Assembly: GCF_900116385.1 (NCBI RefSeq)
Contig: NZ_FPCI01000001.1
Location: 1,612,001 to 1,676,000, forward strand
Direction of reading: 5' to 3'
DNA: 64,000 nucleotides
Origin: Pseudoxanthomonas sp. YR558
GTDB taxonomy: Bacteria; Pseudomonadota; Gammaproteobacteria; Xanthomonadales; Xanthomonadaceae
A program made the position numbers and the translations under genes. The notes beneath the pieces are model-generated. The model searched no databases. It worked only from the letters and a program-made list of their open reading frames with translations, and was not told the DNA's origin. Positions 26,288-34,439 of the stretch are shown piece after piece (the first letter of the stretch is position 1; each line of letters begins with the position of its first letter).

Positions 26288-28579
26288 TCAGAACGTGTAT
26301 TCGTAGGTGAAGGAGTACATGCGGCCACGGCCCGCCCAGTAGTTGCGGAAGCCCGGGACCTGCGACCAGCTCAGGATGTACTGTTTGTTGGTCAGGTTCT
26401 CGACGCCCAGCGAGAAGCGACCCCACTTCTCCACCCGGTAGTTCATGCCTAGGTCGAACAGCGTGTAACCCTTGGTGTGCTCCTCATACGAGAAGCTCGC
26501 ATTGTCGAACTCGCGGACATCGCTGCCGGTCAGGTCGCGCGACAGTAGCGTGGTCGAGCCGAGGGTGACGTCGCCGGCCTCGTTGAACTTCCAACGCACG
26601 GTCAGGCCGATCTTGTCCGGGTTGACGTCCAGCGCACCCATCGGCTTGTTCAATCCACCCGCATCCCAACGACCGCGCGGGTCCTCGGTCCAGAACGCCG
26701 TCTTGCCGCGGATGCGCGAATACAGGCCGGAGAGCTTCCAGTCTTCGTTGATGTTCCAGTCGCCGGAGAACTCGAAGCCCTTGATCCGGGTCGGTGCACG
26801 GAAGAGGACGTAGTCGTTGGTAGCGGGATCGATCGCGAACGACGTGCCGTAGTCCGAACGAGAGTCGTAGTACGACGCACTGAAGGACGTCGCATCCCCG
26901 CGCCAGTTCACGCCGACTTCGCGATTGTCGACCACCACGGCCGAGAGCTCGCGGAACGTGGAGTCCACGGACACCGGTGGATCACCGGGGCAGCCGTCGG
27001 GCTTGGTGTCGTTCGGATCGTCCGGGCACGCGACATTGCGGAGCGGAATGCCGACGTTGGGCAGGCCGAAGCCTTCGCCATATGCCGCGAACACGGACCA
27101 CTGGTCGGTGATACGCCAGATGGCGCCGAAGTTGATCAGGTTTTCCTTGTAGGACAGCTTGCCGCCTTCGACGAACCGGCGGTCGCGGAACCACGTGGTG
27201 GTGTAGTCATCGACGCTCAGTTCGCCGTCTTCGCGGCGGAAGCCACCGCTCAACGTCACAGGGCCGATGTCCCAGCTCAGCTGCGCATACGGCGCAATGC
27301 TCTCGTACTCCATCGGCGGCACCCACACGCGGTTGGTCAACGCCAGGCGCTGGTCGGCCTTGTCGCGCACCCAGTCGACGCCGGTGCGCAGCTCCAGGCC
27401 GTCCACGCCGAATAGCTGGCCGCGTACCCACGACGGTCGGAAGCCGACCTTGTCCGAATTGATCTCCGACTGGTCCCAGATGAGGCCATCCGGGCCGTTC
27501 GGCGGAATCAGCGGATCCTGGCGGTCACTGCCGTTTTCCGGCGGATAGCGCATCGCCTGGTCGGCCCAATATGCGTTGAGGTTCAGCGTGCCGCCGAGGA
27601 AGTCGCCATCGGTGTACTGCAGGTTCACCTGCTTGAAGTCGTTGAACTCGGCCTTGCTGCCGAAAATGTGGCCGCGCTCGGAGGTGTTCGGGCGCGGATC
27701 TTCGCACCAGCCAGGCTCGTAGCGGCAACCGTCCACCTGGATGTAGTCGCCGTTGCCTTCGATCTTGAAGTGGCTGTAGCTCAGTTGCAGCCGCTTCTCG
27801 AGGTCCTCGCCGAAGTTGAAGCCGCCCTTCACGAAGATATTGCGCGCGACCGAATCATTGACCGAACCGCTGGTGTTCATGCCCAGGCGCACGCCGTCGG
27901 CGTCGTAGCCCATGCCGCGGTCGATCTGCGCCACGCCGGCGACCAGGTCGTAGTTGTCCTGCTTATAGGCGTAGTTCAGGCCCAGCTTCCAACCGGCGCT
28001 GTCGTCCTTGAACTGGGTGGAGTAGCGCGACAGGAAGCGGAACTCGCTGCCTTCCTTGTTCGGCACGGCGGAGATGTAGTTGATGATGCCGCCCGCAGCG
28101 CCGATGCCCTCGGAGGCCGACGGACCGTTGATCACCTCCACGCGGCCGACAATGCCCATGTCGGTGAATGTGGCGTTGCGGCTGCCGTCACGCAGCGGCG
28201 AACCCTGCGGCACGCCATCGAACAGGCGCAATGCAACACGGCCACGCAGCGTCTCGCCGCTGTTGCTCATGGCCTGCGACGCTTCGGCGTAGCCTGGTAC
28301 GGTGCGTGCCAGCACGGCGGTAGCATCTTCGGTGACCAGCAGCGTGTGGGCGATTTCTTCCTTGGTCACCAGCGTCACTGCGCCGGGGATCTTGTCCACG
28401 GCCTTGGGCGCGCGCACGCCGGTGACGATCACCTGATCCAGGTCGACGGCGTCCTTGGCCTTGGCTTCTTCGGTCGCCGCGTCCTGCGGCGGCAGCGGCG
28501 TGTTCTGTTGGGCCTTGACGCTGGCGCTGACGGCGGCGGCGAGTAGGAAAACGCCGAACGCGGCGGGTACCTGTTTCAT
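26288..28579 (-). CDS. TonB-dependent outer-membrane receptor
   Basis: The 763-residue protein has a signal peptide ending near VKAQQ, a TonB-box-like region DLDQVIVTGVRAP, a plug domain with RVEVINGPSASEGIGAAGGIINYI and a 22-strand barrel ending in YSFTYEYTF. Barrel motifs LGVENLTNKQYILS are typical. It is of the shorter siderophore/vitamin receptor size, not the 900-plus residue carbohydrate type seen at 34440 and 37499. It leads a coupled operon of a hydrolase, a kinase and glycosidases, so it may import a small glycoside or glycoconjugate. A 240-base leader upstream holds a dyad TCGAAC-N8-GTTCGA. Confidence 0.88.
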   Translation of the reverse strand: MKQVPAAFGVFLLAAAVSASVKAQQNTPLPPQDAATEEAKAKDAVDLDQVIVTGVRAPKAVDKIPGAVTLVTKEEIAHTLLVTEDATAVLARTVPGYAEASQAMSNSGETLRGRVALRLFDGVPQGSPLRDGSRNATFTDMGIVGRVEVINGPSASEGIGAAGGIINYISAVPNKEGSEFRFLSRYSTQFKDDSAGWKLGLNYAYKQDNYDLVAGVAQIDRGMGYDADGVRLGMNTSGSVNDSVARNIFVKGGFNFGEDLEKRLQLSYSHFKIEGNGDYIQVDGCRYEPGWCEDPRPNTSERGHIFGSKAEFNDFKQVNLQYTDGDFLGGTLNLNAYWADQAMRYPPENGSDRQDPLIPPNGPDGLIWDQSEINSDKVGFRPSWVRGQLFGVDGLELRTGVDWVRDKADQRLALTNRVWVPPMEYESIAPYAQLSWDIGPVTLSGGFRREDGELSVDDYTTTWFRDRRFVEGGKLSYKENLINFGAIWRITDQWSVFAAYGEGFGLPNVGIPLRNVACPDDPNDTKPDGCPGDPPVSVDSTFRELSAVVVDNREVGVNWRGDATSFSASYYDSRSDYGTSFAIDPATNDYVLFRAPTRIKGFEFSGDWNINEDWKLSGLYSRIRGKTAFWTEDPRGRWDAGGLNKPMGALDVNPDKIGLTVRWKFNEAGDVTLGSTTLLSRDLTGSDVREFDNASFSYEEHTKGYTLFDLGMNYRVEKWGRFSLGVENLTNKQYILSWSQVPGFRNYWAGRGRMYSFTYEYTF

Positions 28580-28697
28580 GGTCTGTTCTCGAAATGCGGG
28601 GTGGGCGGCGGCGCGCGATGCGCCTGCCGCATGGCAAGGGTGAGTGCGAGAAAGGCCGCGCCCGGCGGCCGGCGTGCCCAGCGTTCCTCCCAGACGC

Positions 28698-28717
28698 TCG
28701 AACCCGACGATGTTCGA
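28698..28717. promoter_or_regulatory. Dyad TCGAAC-N8-GTTCGA upstream of the TonB-led operon
   Basis: A perfect 6+6 inverted repeat with 8-base spacer lies about 120-140 bases before the receptor start, in the gap after the LysR gene. It could be an operator for the operon. No known regulator motif is claimed. Confidence 0.35.
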
Positions 28718-28819
28718 AGCGTAGGCGGACGTCCGTCACGGAAGAATCGCCCGCGGATATGTTCACAGGCTAGTTTTTGTAGCGTGCACTGCAACATGAC
28801 GCCGCGCGGAGCGGCGCGA

Positions 28820-29695
28820 TCAAACCTGCCCTGCGGTGGCGCGGCTTTCCTGCAGCAGCACCGTCACCAGACGGATGCGCACCGTCGAGCGCGACCACAC
28901 CATGCCGATCCGGCGCGGTTCGCTGGGCATCGGCAGCGGGATGCGGACCAGGTCCAGGCCTTCAGGCCACGGCTTGGCCCAGTCCGGCACCAGCGATACG
29001 CCCAGGCCACGGTCCACCATGACGGCGATGGCGTTGAGGCCGTTCAGTTCGAAGCGCTCGTGCGGCACGATGCCGGCGCGGCGCAGGTAGTCGTCCGCCA
29101 CGCGCCCACCCCACTGGTTGCGGTCGTAGCGGATCAACGGTTCGCTGCGCAGCAGCTCGTGCGGGTCGCGGCCGGCCATGCGCGCCGGCGCGATGACCAC
29201 CAGCGGCTCTTCGCGCAGCAGCTGCCAGTCGCAGGTCTTGGGCAGGTTGTAGGGCGCTTGCAGTACCAGCGCGGCATCCAGTTCGCCGTTTTCCACGGCG
29301 CGGTACAGCTCCGCCGAATAGCCGGGACGGATGTAGACGTTGATCTGCGGGAAGGCGTCGACCATCCGCGCCAGGATGTCCGGCAACATGCCGGCCAGTG
29401 CGGTCGGGCAAGCGCCCAGCCGTAGCTCGCCGGAGACTTCGCTGTCGTTGGCGACGCTGCGCATGTCGGCGACGTCGCGCAGCAGGTCGCGGGCGCGCTG
29501 CAGGATGCGCGAGCCCTCCTCGGTCAGGCTGACGGTGCGGCCGGCGCGGGCGATCAGCGGTGCGCCGAGTTCTCGTTCCAGCGTGCGGATCTGCTGGGCC
29601 ACGGCGGCCGGCGTGATGTTGAGCACGCGCGCGGCCGCGGCCATCGAGCCCCGGTCGGCCACCACCACGAAGGTATTCAGGAACTGGGTGTCCAC
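28820..29695 (-). CDS. LysR family transcriptional regulator
   Basis: The 291-residue protein begins MDTQFLNTFVVVADRGSMAA followed by the LysR helix-turn-helix (RVLNITPAAVAQQIRTLERELG). A substrate-binding domain follows with GELRLGACPTALAGMLPDIL and GYSAELYRAVENGELDAALV. It lies between the symporter gene (55 bases before) and the TonB-led operon (240 bases after), all on the minus strand, so either could be its target. Acidic or sugar-acid effectors are common in this family, but nothing in the sequence fixes the ligand. Confidence 0.9.
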   Translation of the reverse strand: MDTQFLNTFVVVADRGSMAAAARVLNITPAAVAQQIRTLERELGAPLIARAGRTVSLTEEGSRILQRARDLLRDVADMRSVANDSEVSGELRLGACPTALAGMLPDILARMVDAFPQINVYIRPGYSAELYRAVENGELDAALVLQAPYNLPKTCDWQLLREEPLVVIAPARMAGRDPHELLRSEPLIRYDRNQWGGRVADDYLRRAGIVPHERFELNGLNAIAVMVDRGLGVSLVPDWAKPWPEGLDLVRIPLPMPSEPRRIGMVWSRSTVRIRLVTVLLQESRATAGQV

Positions 29696-29750
29696 GCGCC
29701 TCCCCTGCTACCTTCAGGCTACACGAGGCGCGCGACGCCGACGATGGGAC

Positions 29751-32195
29751 CTATGGCCCATGCGCTCCGTCAGCCGTGTTCACGGCATCCTGCCGGTGGA
29801 TCGTCAGGCCTTCCAGCGAGCGCGCCGGTGCCGGAAAGAACAGGCTCGCCAGGTAACCGACCACCACGCAGACCAGGATGGAAATGGCGAGGTAAAAATA
29901 GGGGTGGACCAGGTCGAACCACCACGCCACGAACGTCAGCACGATCGCGGTGACGATGCCGATCGCCACGCCCTGCGAATTCGCCCGACGGGTGAACATG
30001 CCCAACGTGTACGCGCCGGCGAAGCCGCCGCCGAGCAGGCCGGCCAGTTCGATCGACACGTCGAACAGCGAGCCGATGTCGAAGCGCGACAGCACCAAGG
30101 CTGCGCCGATGCCGACCAGGCCGACCACCACCGTCATGATCTCGGCGAAGAACACGCCCTTCTTCTGCGACTTGTCCTTGGCGAAACGCTCGTAGAAATC
30201 GACGGTGATCAGCGTCGCTACCGAATTCATGATGCCGGACAGCGTCGCCATCGCCGCGGCGAAGATGCCGGCGATGATCAGGCCGGTCACGCCCATCGGC
30301 AGTTCCGCGGCGATGAACAGCGGGAAGGTGGCATCGACCGGCAACAGTGGATTCATCCGCTCCGGATTGTTCTTGTAGTAGACGAACAGCGCCGTACCGA
30401 TGCCGTAGAAGACGAAGCCGCCGGGAATCATGATGGCGGCGAAAGCCCAGACCGAGCGTCCGGCCTCCTTGTCCGACTTGGTCGACAGCACGCGCTGCAT
30501 CAGCACCTGGTCCTTCGGGAAGGTCAGCACCACCTCGAACAGCACCAGGAAGATGAAGCCCCAGACCGTGGCCTTGGTGAGGTCGAAGCTGAAGTCGAAG
30601 AGCTTGGTCTTGTCTTCCGCCATCGCGATCTGGGTGAATTCGCCGAATCCGCCCTTCAGCGTCCAGATGATGAAGAGGATGGCGAAGATCGCACCGCCCA
30701 TCTTCACGATCACCTGCACCACGTCGGTCCAGATGACCGCCTTCATGCCGCCCATGGCGGTGTAGATGATGGTGAACCCACCCATCAGCCACACGCTCCA
30801 GACCACGTCGATCCCGGTGATGGTGGAGATGGCGAGTGCAGGCAGGAACAGGATGACGCTCATGCGGCTGCCGATCTGCATGAGGATCGCCAGGGCGCTG
30901 GCGAGCATGCGGATGGTCGGGTGGAAACGCGTCTCCAGGTAGGAGAAGGTCGACATCAGGTTGAGCCGCCGCAACAGCGGCACGATCCAGATCGCCACGA
31001 ACATCAGGCCGAGCACGGCGATCAGGTTGTTGGTCAGGTACTGCCAGTTGGTTTCGAACGCCTTCGCCGGAATCGCGATGAAGCTGATCGAACTGGTGTT
31101 GACCGCATACAGACTCAGGCCCGCCGCCCAGAACGGGATGGTGCGGCTGCCGACGAAGAAGTTCTCCGTCGAATTGCGCTTCTCGCGCAGATAGAAGTAC
31201 AGGCCAATGCCGATCATCGCGGCGAGATAGACCACGATCACCAGCCAGTCCAGCCAGGTGAGCAGATGCTTGCCGGACTGGAGTTCCAACGCGTTCAAGG
31301 TGCCGTCCGCGCCCGTCCATACCAGCCCATCGCCCCACGCGGTCACGCCCGCGATGTCGGCCGGCACGGTCGCCGGCAGTGTCGCCCAGGCCTTGGTGAT
31401 GGTGTGGAAGGTGACCAGTTGCGGCGTACCTGATCCGCCTTCGGAGACGAGGTACAGCAAATGCGCCTGCCCGAGCGCACGGGCCGCATGCGGTACCAAC
31501 GATCCGGGCAACGCAGGCATCTGCGTCCAGCCCGTTTCACTATGCCAGCGCCAGAGCGCGTCGCCCGAAGCTCCGCCGACGGTTGCGAACAGGTCGCCGC
31601 GCTGCGCGAGCAAGCTGGAGGCGCCACCGGTGGGCCAGGTCGCGAGCGCGGTCCAACCCGCTGACGTCGCAGCGAGCGTCAACTGGTAGAGGCGCGGCGT
31701 TCCGGTTGCGTCGAGGCCGCTGGCATAGAGCCGGCCGTCCGCCTCTGCCAGCGCCACATCCCGCAAGGGGGTGGGCCACGCGGGCAGCGCACGCAGCGCC
31801 AACCGTCCCTGCTGCAGCGCGACGCCGGAAACTCCAGTGGATATATGTCCTTCGTCATCGCCGTGCAGCAGGTAAAGCGAGCCCTTGGCCGCACTGATCC
31901 AGGTGGCAGGTACGGGAACGTCGGCGGGCATCGACAGCGATTGCCACGCCTTGGCTCCTGCCGGCAGTTGCTCGACCGAACCCGCATGGAACGCGACCAA
32001 TGACGTGCCGACGGCGTGCACATCGCCCATCGCGCGGGCGGAGGGCGCTGGTAGTACCTCCTGCCGCACCGTCGTCAGGCTTTCCGCATGCGCCGGCAAC
32101 GCCGCACCCACCATGGCTAACGCCAGCATCGCGAACGCACAACGGGCCACGCGCTGGATGCCGGCGGTCACGGACCGCGCTGCCGGATGTTTCAT
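29751..32195 (-). CDS. Sodium:solute symporter (SSS) with N-terminal kelch-like propeller
   Basis: The 814-residue protein has a signal peptide (residues 1-37, ending PAHAES) and an N-terminal ~300-residue beta-propeller-like domain with repeated VALAEADGRLYASGLD, SLLAQRGDLFATVGG and HLLYLVSEGGSG patterns. From residue ~320 it has the 13-helix SSS core: LDWLVIVVYLAAMIGIGLYF, STENFFVGSRTIPFWAAGLS, SSISFIAIPAKAFETNW and YTAMGGMKAVIWTDVVQ. The SSS part resembles sialic-acid/sugar transporters, and the propeller recalls NanM-type mutarotases. A sodium-driven sugar or sugar-acid importer with a periplasmic sugar-handling domain is inferred. The ATG overlaps the CitE-like stop. Confidence 0.85.
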   Translation of the reverse strand: MKHPAARSVTAGIQRVARCAFAMLALAMVGAALPAHAESLTTVRQEVLPAPSARAMGDVHAVGTSLVAFHAGSVEQLPAGAKAWQSLSMPADVPVPATWISAAKGSLYLLHGDDEGHISTGVSGVALQQGRLALRALPAWPTPLRDVALAEADGRLYASGLDATGTPRLYQLTLAATSAGWTALATWPTGGASSLLAQRGDLFATVGGASGDALWRWHSETGWTQMPALPGSLVPHAARALGQAHLLYLVSEGGSGTPQLVTFHTITKAWATLPATVPADIAGVTAWGDGLVWTGADGTLNALELQSGKHLLTWLDWLVIVVYLAAMIGIGLYFYLREKRNSTENFFVGSRTIPFWAAGLSLYAVNTSSISFIAIPAKAFETNWQYLTNNLIAVLGLMFVAIWIVPLLRRLNLMSTFSYLETRFHPTIRMLASALAILMQIGSRMSVILFLPALAISTITGIDVVWSVWLMGGFTIIYTAMGGMKAVIWTDVVQVIVKMGGAIFAILFIIWTLKGGFGEFTQIAMAEDKTKLFDFSFDLTKATVWGFIFLVLFEVVLTFPKDQVLMQRVLSTKSDKEAGRSVWAFAAIMIPGGFVFYGIGTALFVYYKNNPERMNPLLPVDATFPLFIAAELPMGVTGLIIAGIFAAAMATLSGIMNSVATLITVDFYERFAKDKSQKKGVFFAEIMTVVVGLVGIGAALVLSRFDIGSLFDVSIELAGLLGGGFAGAYTLGMFTRRANSQGVAIGIVTAIVLTFVAWWFDLVHPYFYLAISILVCVVVGYLASLFFPAPARSLEGLTIHRQDAVNTADGAHGP

Positions 32196-33049
32196 GCTGT
32201 CCCCTTGTTCCGATCCACGAGCGCCAACACGGCGCGCGCGCGCGCCAGAAACGGCGCGTCCACCATGCGGCCATCCACGGCAAAAGCCCCTTCGCCCGCT
32301 TCGTCCGCTTTCTGCACGGTCCGGCGCGCGTCGTCTATCTCCTTCGCCGAGGGCGCGAAAATATCGTTCGCCCACGCCACCTGGCGCGGATGCACGCAGC
32401 TCTTGCCCGCGAAGCCCAGGGCGCGTGCCGCATCGGCCTCCGCACGGAAGCCTGCTTCGTCTTCGAGCCCCGGGAAGGCCGCATCGTAGGCGAAGGCACC
32501 GGCTTCCGCCGCCGCCATGCGCAGCGCGTACTGTGCGGCGTGGACGTTGCGCAAGTCGGTACGGCGGATGCCGTGCGGCTCGAACAGATCTCCCAGGCCG
32601 AGCTGAAGGCCGCGTATGCGCGGATGGGCGAGCGCGATCTTCGCGGCATGCCGCAATGCGCGCGGCGTCTCGATGTTGACCAGAATACCGACGGAACGGC
32701 GCACGCCGAGGCGCGCCTCGATCGCATCGATCTCGCTCATCGCCTGGCGGAGTTGGTCCGCGGATTCGATCTTCGGCAAGTTGAGCAGGTCGATATCCAG
32801 CGGCAGGATCGCGCGCAGATCGTCCTCCCAGGCGGAGGTGTTCCACGCGTTCACCCGGACCACGACCTGCTTGCCCGCGGCACGATGCGGTGCGGACTGG
32901 AGGAAGGCGGCCACCTGCTGGCGCGCCGTCGCCTTGTCGTCACCGGCGACGGCGTCTTCCAGGTCGAGGGACAGCAGATCGGCGTCGCCGGCCATGGCCT
33001 TGGCGAACAGCGCAGGGCGACTGCCGGGCACGAACAATTTGCTACGCAT
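32192..33049 (-). CDS. HpcH/HpaI aldolase / citrate lyase beta (CitE)-like protein
   Basis: The 285-residue TIM-barrel protein begins MRSKLFVPGSRPALFAKA, the CitE-like start. It carries SLDLEDAV, VRVNAWNT (CoA/substrate region), LVNIETPRAL with the metal-binding Glu, and QLGLGDLFEPHG with the second metal-binding acid. Homologues cleave or form C-C bonds between a CoA thioester and a keto acid, or act as aldolases on short keto acids. Its gene is translationally coupled to the symporter (ATGA). With kdgK 135 bases upstream on the same strand, it may handle a product of imported acid sugars; the reaction is unknown. Confidence 0.82.
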   Translation of the reverse strand: MRSKLFVPGSRPALFAKAMAGDADLLSLDLEDAVAGDDKATARQQVAAFLQSAPHRAAGKQVVVRVNAWNTSAWEDDLRAILPLDIDLLNLPKIESADQLRQAMSEIDAIEARLGVRRSVGILVNIETPRALRHAAKIALAHPRIRGLQLGLGDLFEPHGIRRTDLRNVHAAQYALRMAAAEAGAFAYDAAFPGLEDEAGFRAEADAARALGFAGKSCVHPRQVAWANDIFAPSAKEIDDARRTVQKADEAGEGAFAVDGRMVDAPFLARARAVLALVDRNKGTA

Positions 33050-33141
33050 GGACGGCGCTCATCATGGCGCGCAGTCTGCGGGAATCAGGCGACGGGCAAA
33101 GCCTGCGCCGGCATCTTCAAACGATAGTTTTTCCTGCGTCC

Positions 33142-33166
33142 GGGAATGTCGCGACGCAACATTCCC
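33142..33166. promoter_or_regulatory. Inverted repeat GGGAATGT-N9-ACATTCCC between kdgK and the citE-like gene
   Basis: The 8-base arms are perfect with a 9-base centre, about 95-115 bases before the citE-like start and 19 bases after the kdgK stop. With no T-run it fits an operator better than a terminator. Confidence 0.4.
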
Positions 33167-33184
33167 TGTTGCTCGATGCAGGTA

Positions 33185-34201
33185 TCAGCGCTTCACGTCC
33201 AGGCTGTTCTCGCTAAGGAACGCCTGCACATCGGCAGCCCCAACCAGGTTGAAGTCGCCGGGCAGCGAATGCTTCAGGCACGCTGCGGCGACACCGAAGT
33301 ACAGCGCGTCGGCCGACGACATGCCCGACAGCCCGCCATGCAGGACGCCCGCGGCGAACGCATCGCCGGTGCCGATGCGGTCGACGATCGGCGAAACCTC
33401 GTGCGATGGCGTGGTGTGCAGTGCACCGTCGCGCAGGGCGGTGATCCCCGACAGTACATGGTGGTCGACGCTGCGCTGGACGCGAACGGTGGCGGCCATC
33501 TGCTGCAGGTGCGGAAAAGCCCGGAACGCGGCGGCCGCGCCGGCGGCGAACCGCTCCTGAGGCGTCGCCTGCGGGAAGTCCAGGCCCAGCACGACCTGAA
33601 GGTCGCGGTGGCTGGCGAACAGGATGTCGGCTTCGGCCATCAACCCGCGCAGGATCGTCGGCGCATCTCCGCCCCACGCTTCCCAGAGCTTCGGACGGAA
33701 GTTGCCGTCGAACGAGACCTTCACCCCCGCGGCACGCGCTGCCTTCACTGCGGCGAGCACGCCATCGGCCGCGCGTTGCCCCAATGCGGGCGTGACGCCG
33801 GAGACATGCAGCCATTGGGCGCCGGAGAGTAATGCGGGCCAGTCGTGGTCTCCGCCACCCGCGCGCGCGAAGGCGGAGTCGGCGCGGTCGTAAAGCACTT
33901 CACTCGGGCGCTGGATGGCGCCGGGCGTCAGGAAGTAGAGACCCATGCGGCCCGACTGCTGCTGCATGGCGGTGACATCGACCCGATGCCGGCGCAGTTC
34001 GCCCAAGGCGGCTTCACCCAGCGCGTTGTCCGCTACGACACCCACGACGCGGGTGTCGTGACCGAACCGCGCCAGCGACACCGCGACATTCGCTTCCGCG
34101 CCGCCGACATGCACGTCCAGCACCGGCGACTGCAGCAATACCTGCCTGCCGGGCGCACCCAGGCGCAGCAGCAACTCTCCGAAACACACGATCTTGGCCA
34201 T
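33185..34201 (-). CDS. kdgK: 2-keto-3-deoxygluconate kinase KdgK
   Basis: The 338-residue PfkB-family kinase phosphorylates KDG to KDPG in uronate degradation. It shows KIVCFGELLLRLGAPG, VHVGGAEANVAVSLARFGHDT (first PfkB signature), VSFDGNFRPKLWEAWGGDA (typical of KdgK, with the FRP motif), and DRIGTGDAFAAGVLHGGL with the catalytic Asp. The start ATG at 34199-34201 follows GGGAGGAG at good spacing; the upstream frame adds 10 residues. It is divergent from the first TonB receptor and shares the intergenic region holding a LacI-type operator. It completes the KduI-KduD-KdgK chain encoded here. Confidence 0.9.
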   Translation of the reverse strand: MAKIVCFGELLLRLGAPGRQVLLQSPVLDVHVGGAEANVAVSLARFGHDTRVVGVVADNALGEAALGELRRHRVDVTAMQQQSGRMGLYFLTPGAIQRPSEVLYDRADSAFARAGGGDHDWPALLSGAQWLHVSGVTPALGQRAADGVLAAVKAARAAGVKVSFDGNFRPKLWEAWGGDAPTILRGLMAEADILFASHRDLQVVLGLDFPQATPQERFAAGAAAAFRAFPHLQQMAATVRVQRSVDHHVLSGITALRDGALHTTPSHEVSPIVDRIGTGDAFAAGVLHGGLSGMSSADALYFGVAAACLKHSLPGDFNLVGAADVQAFLSENSLDVKR

Positions 34202-34253
34202 GCCAGCACTCCTCCCGTTGCGGTGTTGCATCGATGCTTGCGCGCCGTCCTGG

Positions 34254-34270
34254 CTTGTCCCGAGGACAAG
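34254..34270. promoter_or_regulatory. Palindrome CTTGTCC-CGA-GGACAAG upstream of kdgK
   Basis: Perfect 7-base arms with a 3-base centre lie 53-69 bases before the kdgK start. It may be an operator or a 5' leader hairpin. Confidence 0.4.
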
Positions 34271-34291
34271 ATAATCCGGAGCCGGCGACAG

Positions 34292-34320
34292 TTGTTGTTG
34301 CAGCGCACACTCTGTTAGCG
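34292..34320 (+). promoter_or_regulatory. Conserved upstream element of TonB receptor 1
   Basis: TTGTTGTTGCA through TAGCG (29 bases) matches the leader of TonB receptor 2 at 37353-37381 in 27 of 29 positions. It sits 7 bases before the operator-like sequence and about 120 bases before the start codon. It probably contains the promoter; I could not assign -35 and -10 boxes with confidence. Confidence 0.5.
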
Positions 34321-34327
34321 TTGTTTT

Positions 34328-34344
34328 TGACCAGCGGTGTCATT
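34328..34344 (+). promoter_or_regulatory. LacI-type operator, site 1 (TonB receptor 1 / kdgK)
   Basis: TGACCAGCGGTGTCATT contains the shared 10-mer CGGTGTCATT and a TGAC-N7-GTCA dyad. It lies between the divergent kdgK and TonB receptor 1 genes. The LacI protein at 48459 is the likely binder. Confidence 0.6.
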
Positions 34345-34439
34345 TTATCAGCTGGCACGATCTGGAAGGGAATACACAGCGGTTTTTTGCTACCAAAACA
34401 GTCGCACACGCGGCCATGGTCCCTTGAGGAGGGGAGAAC

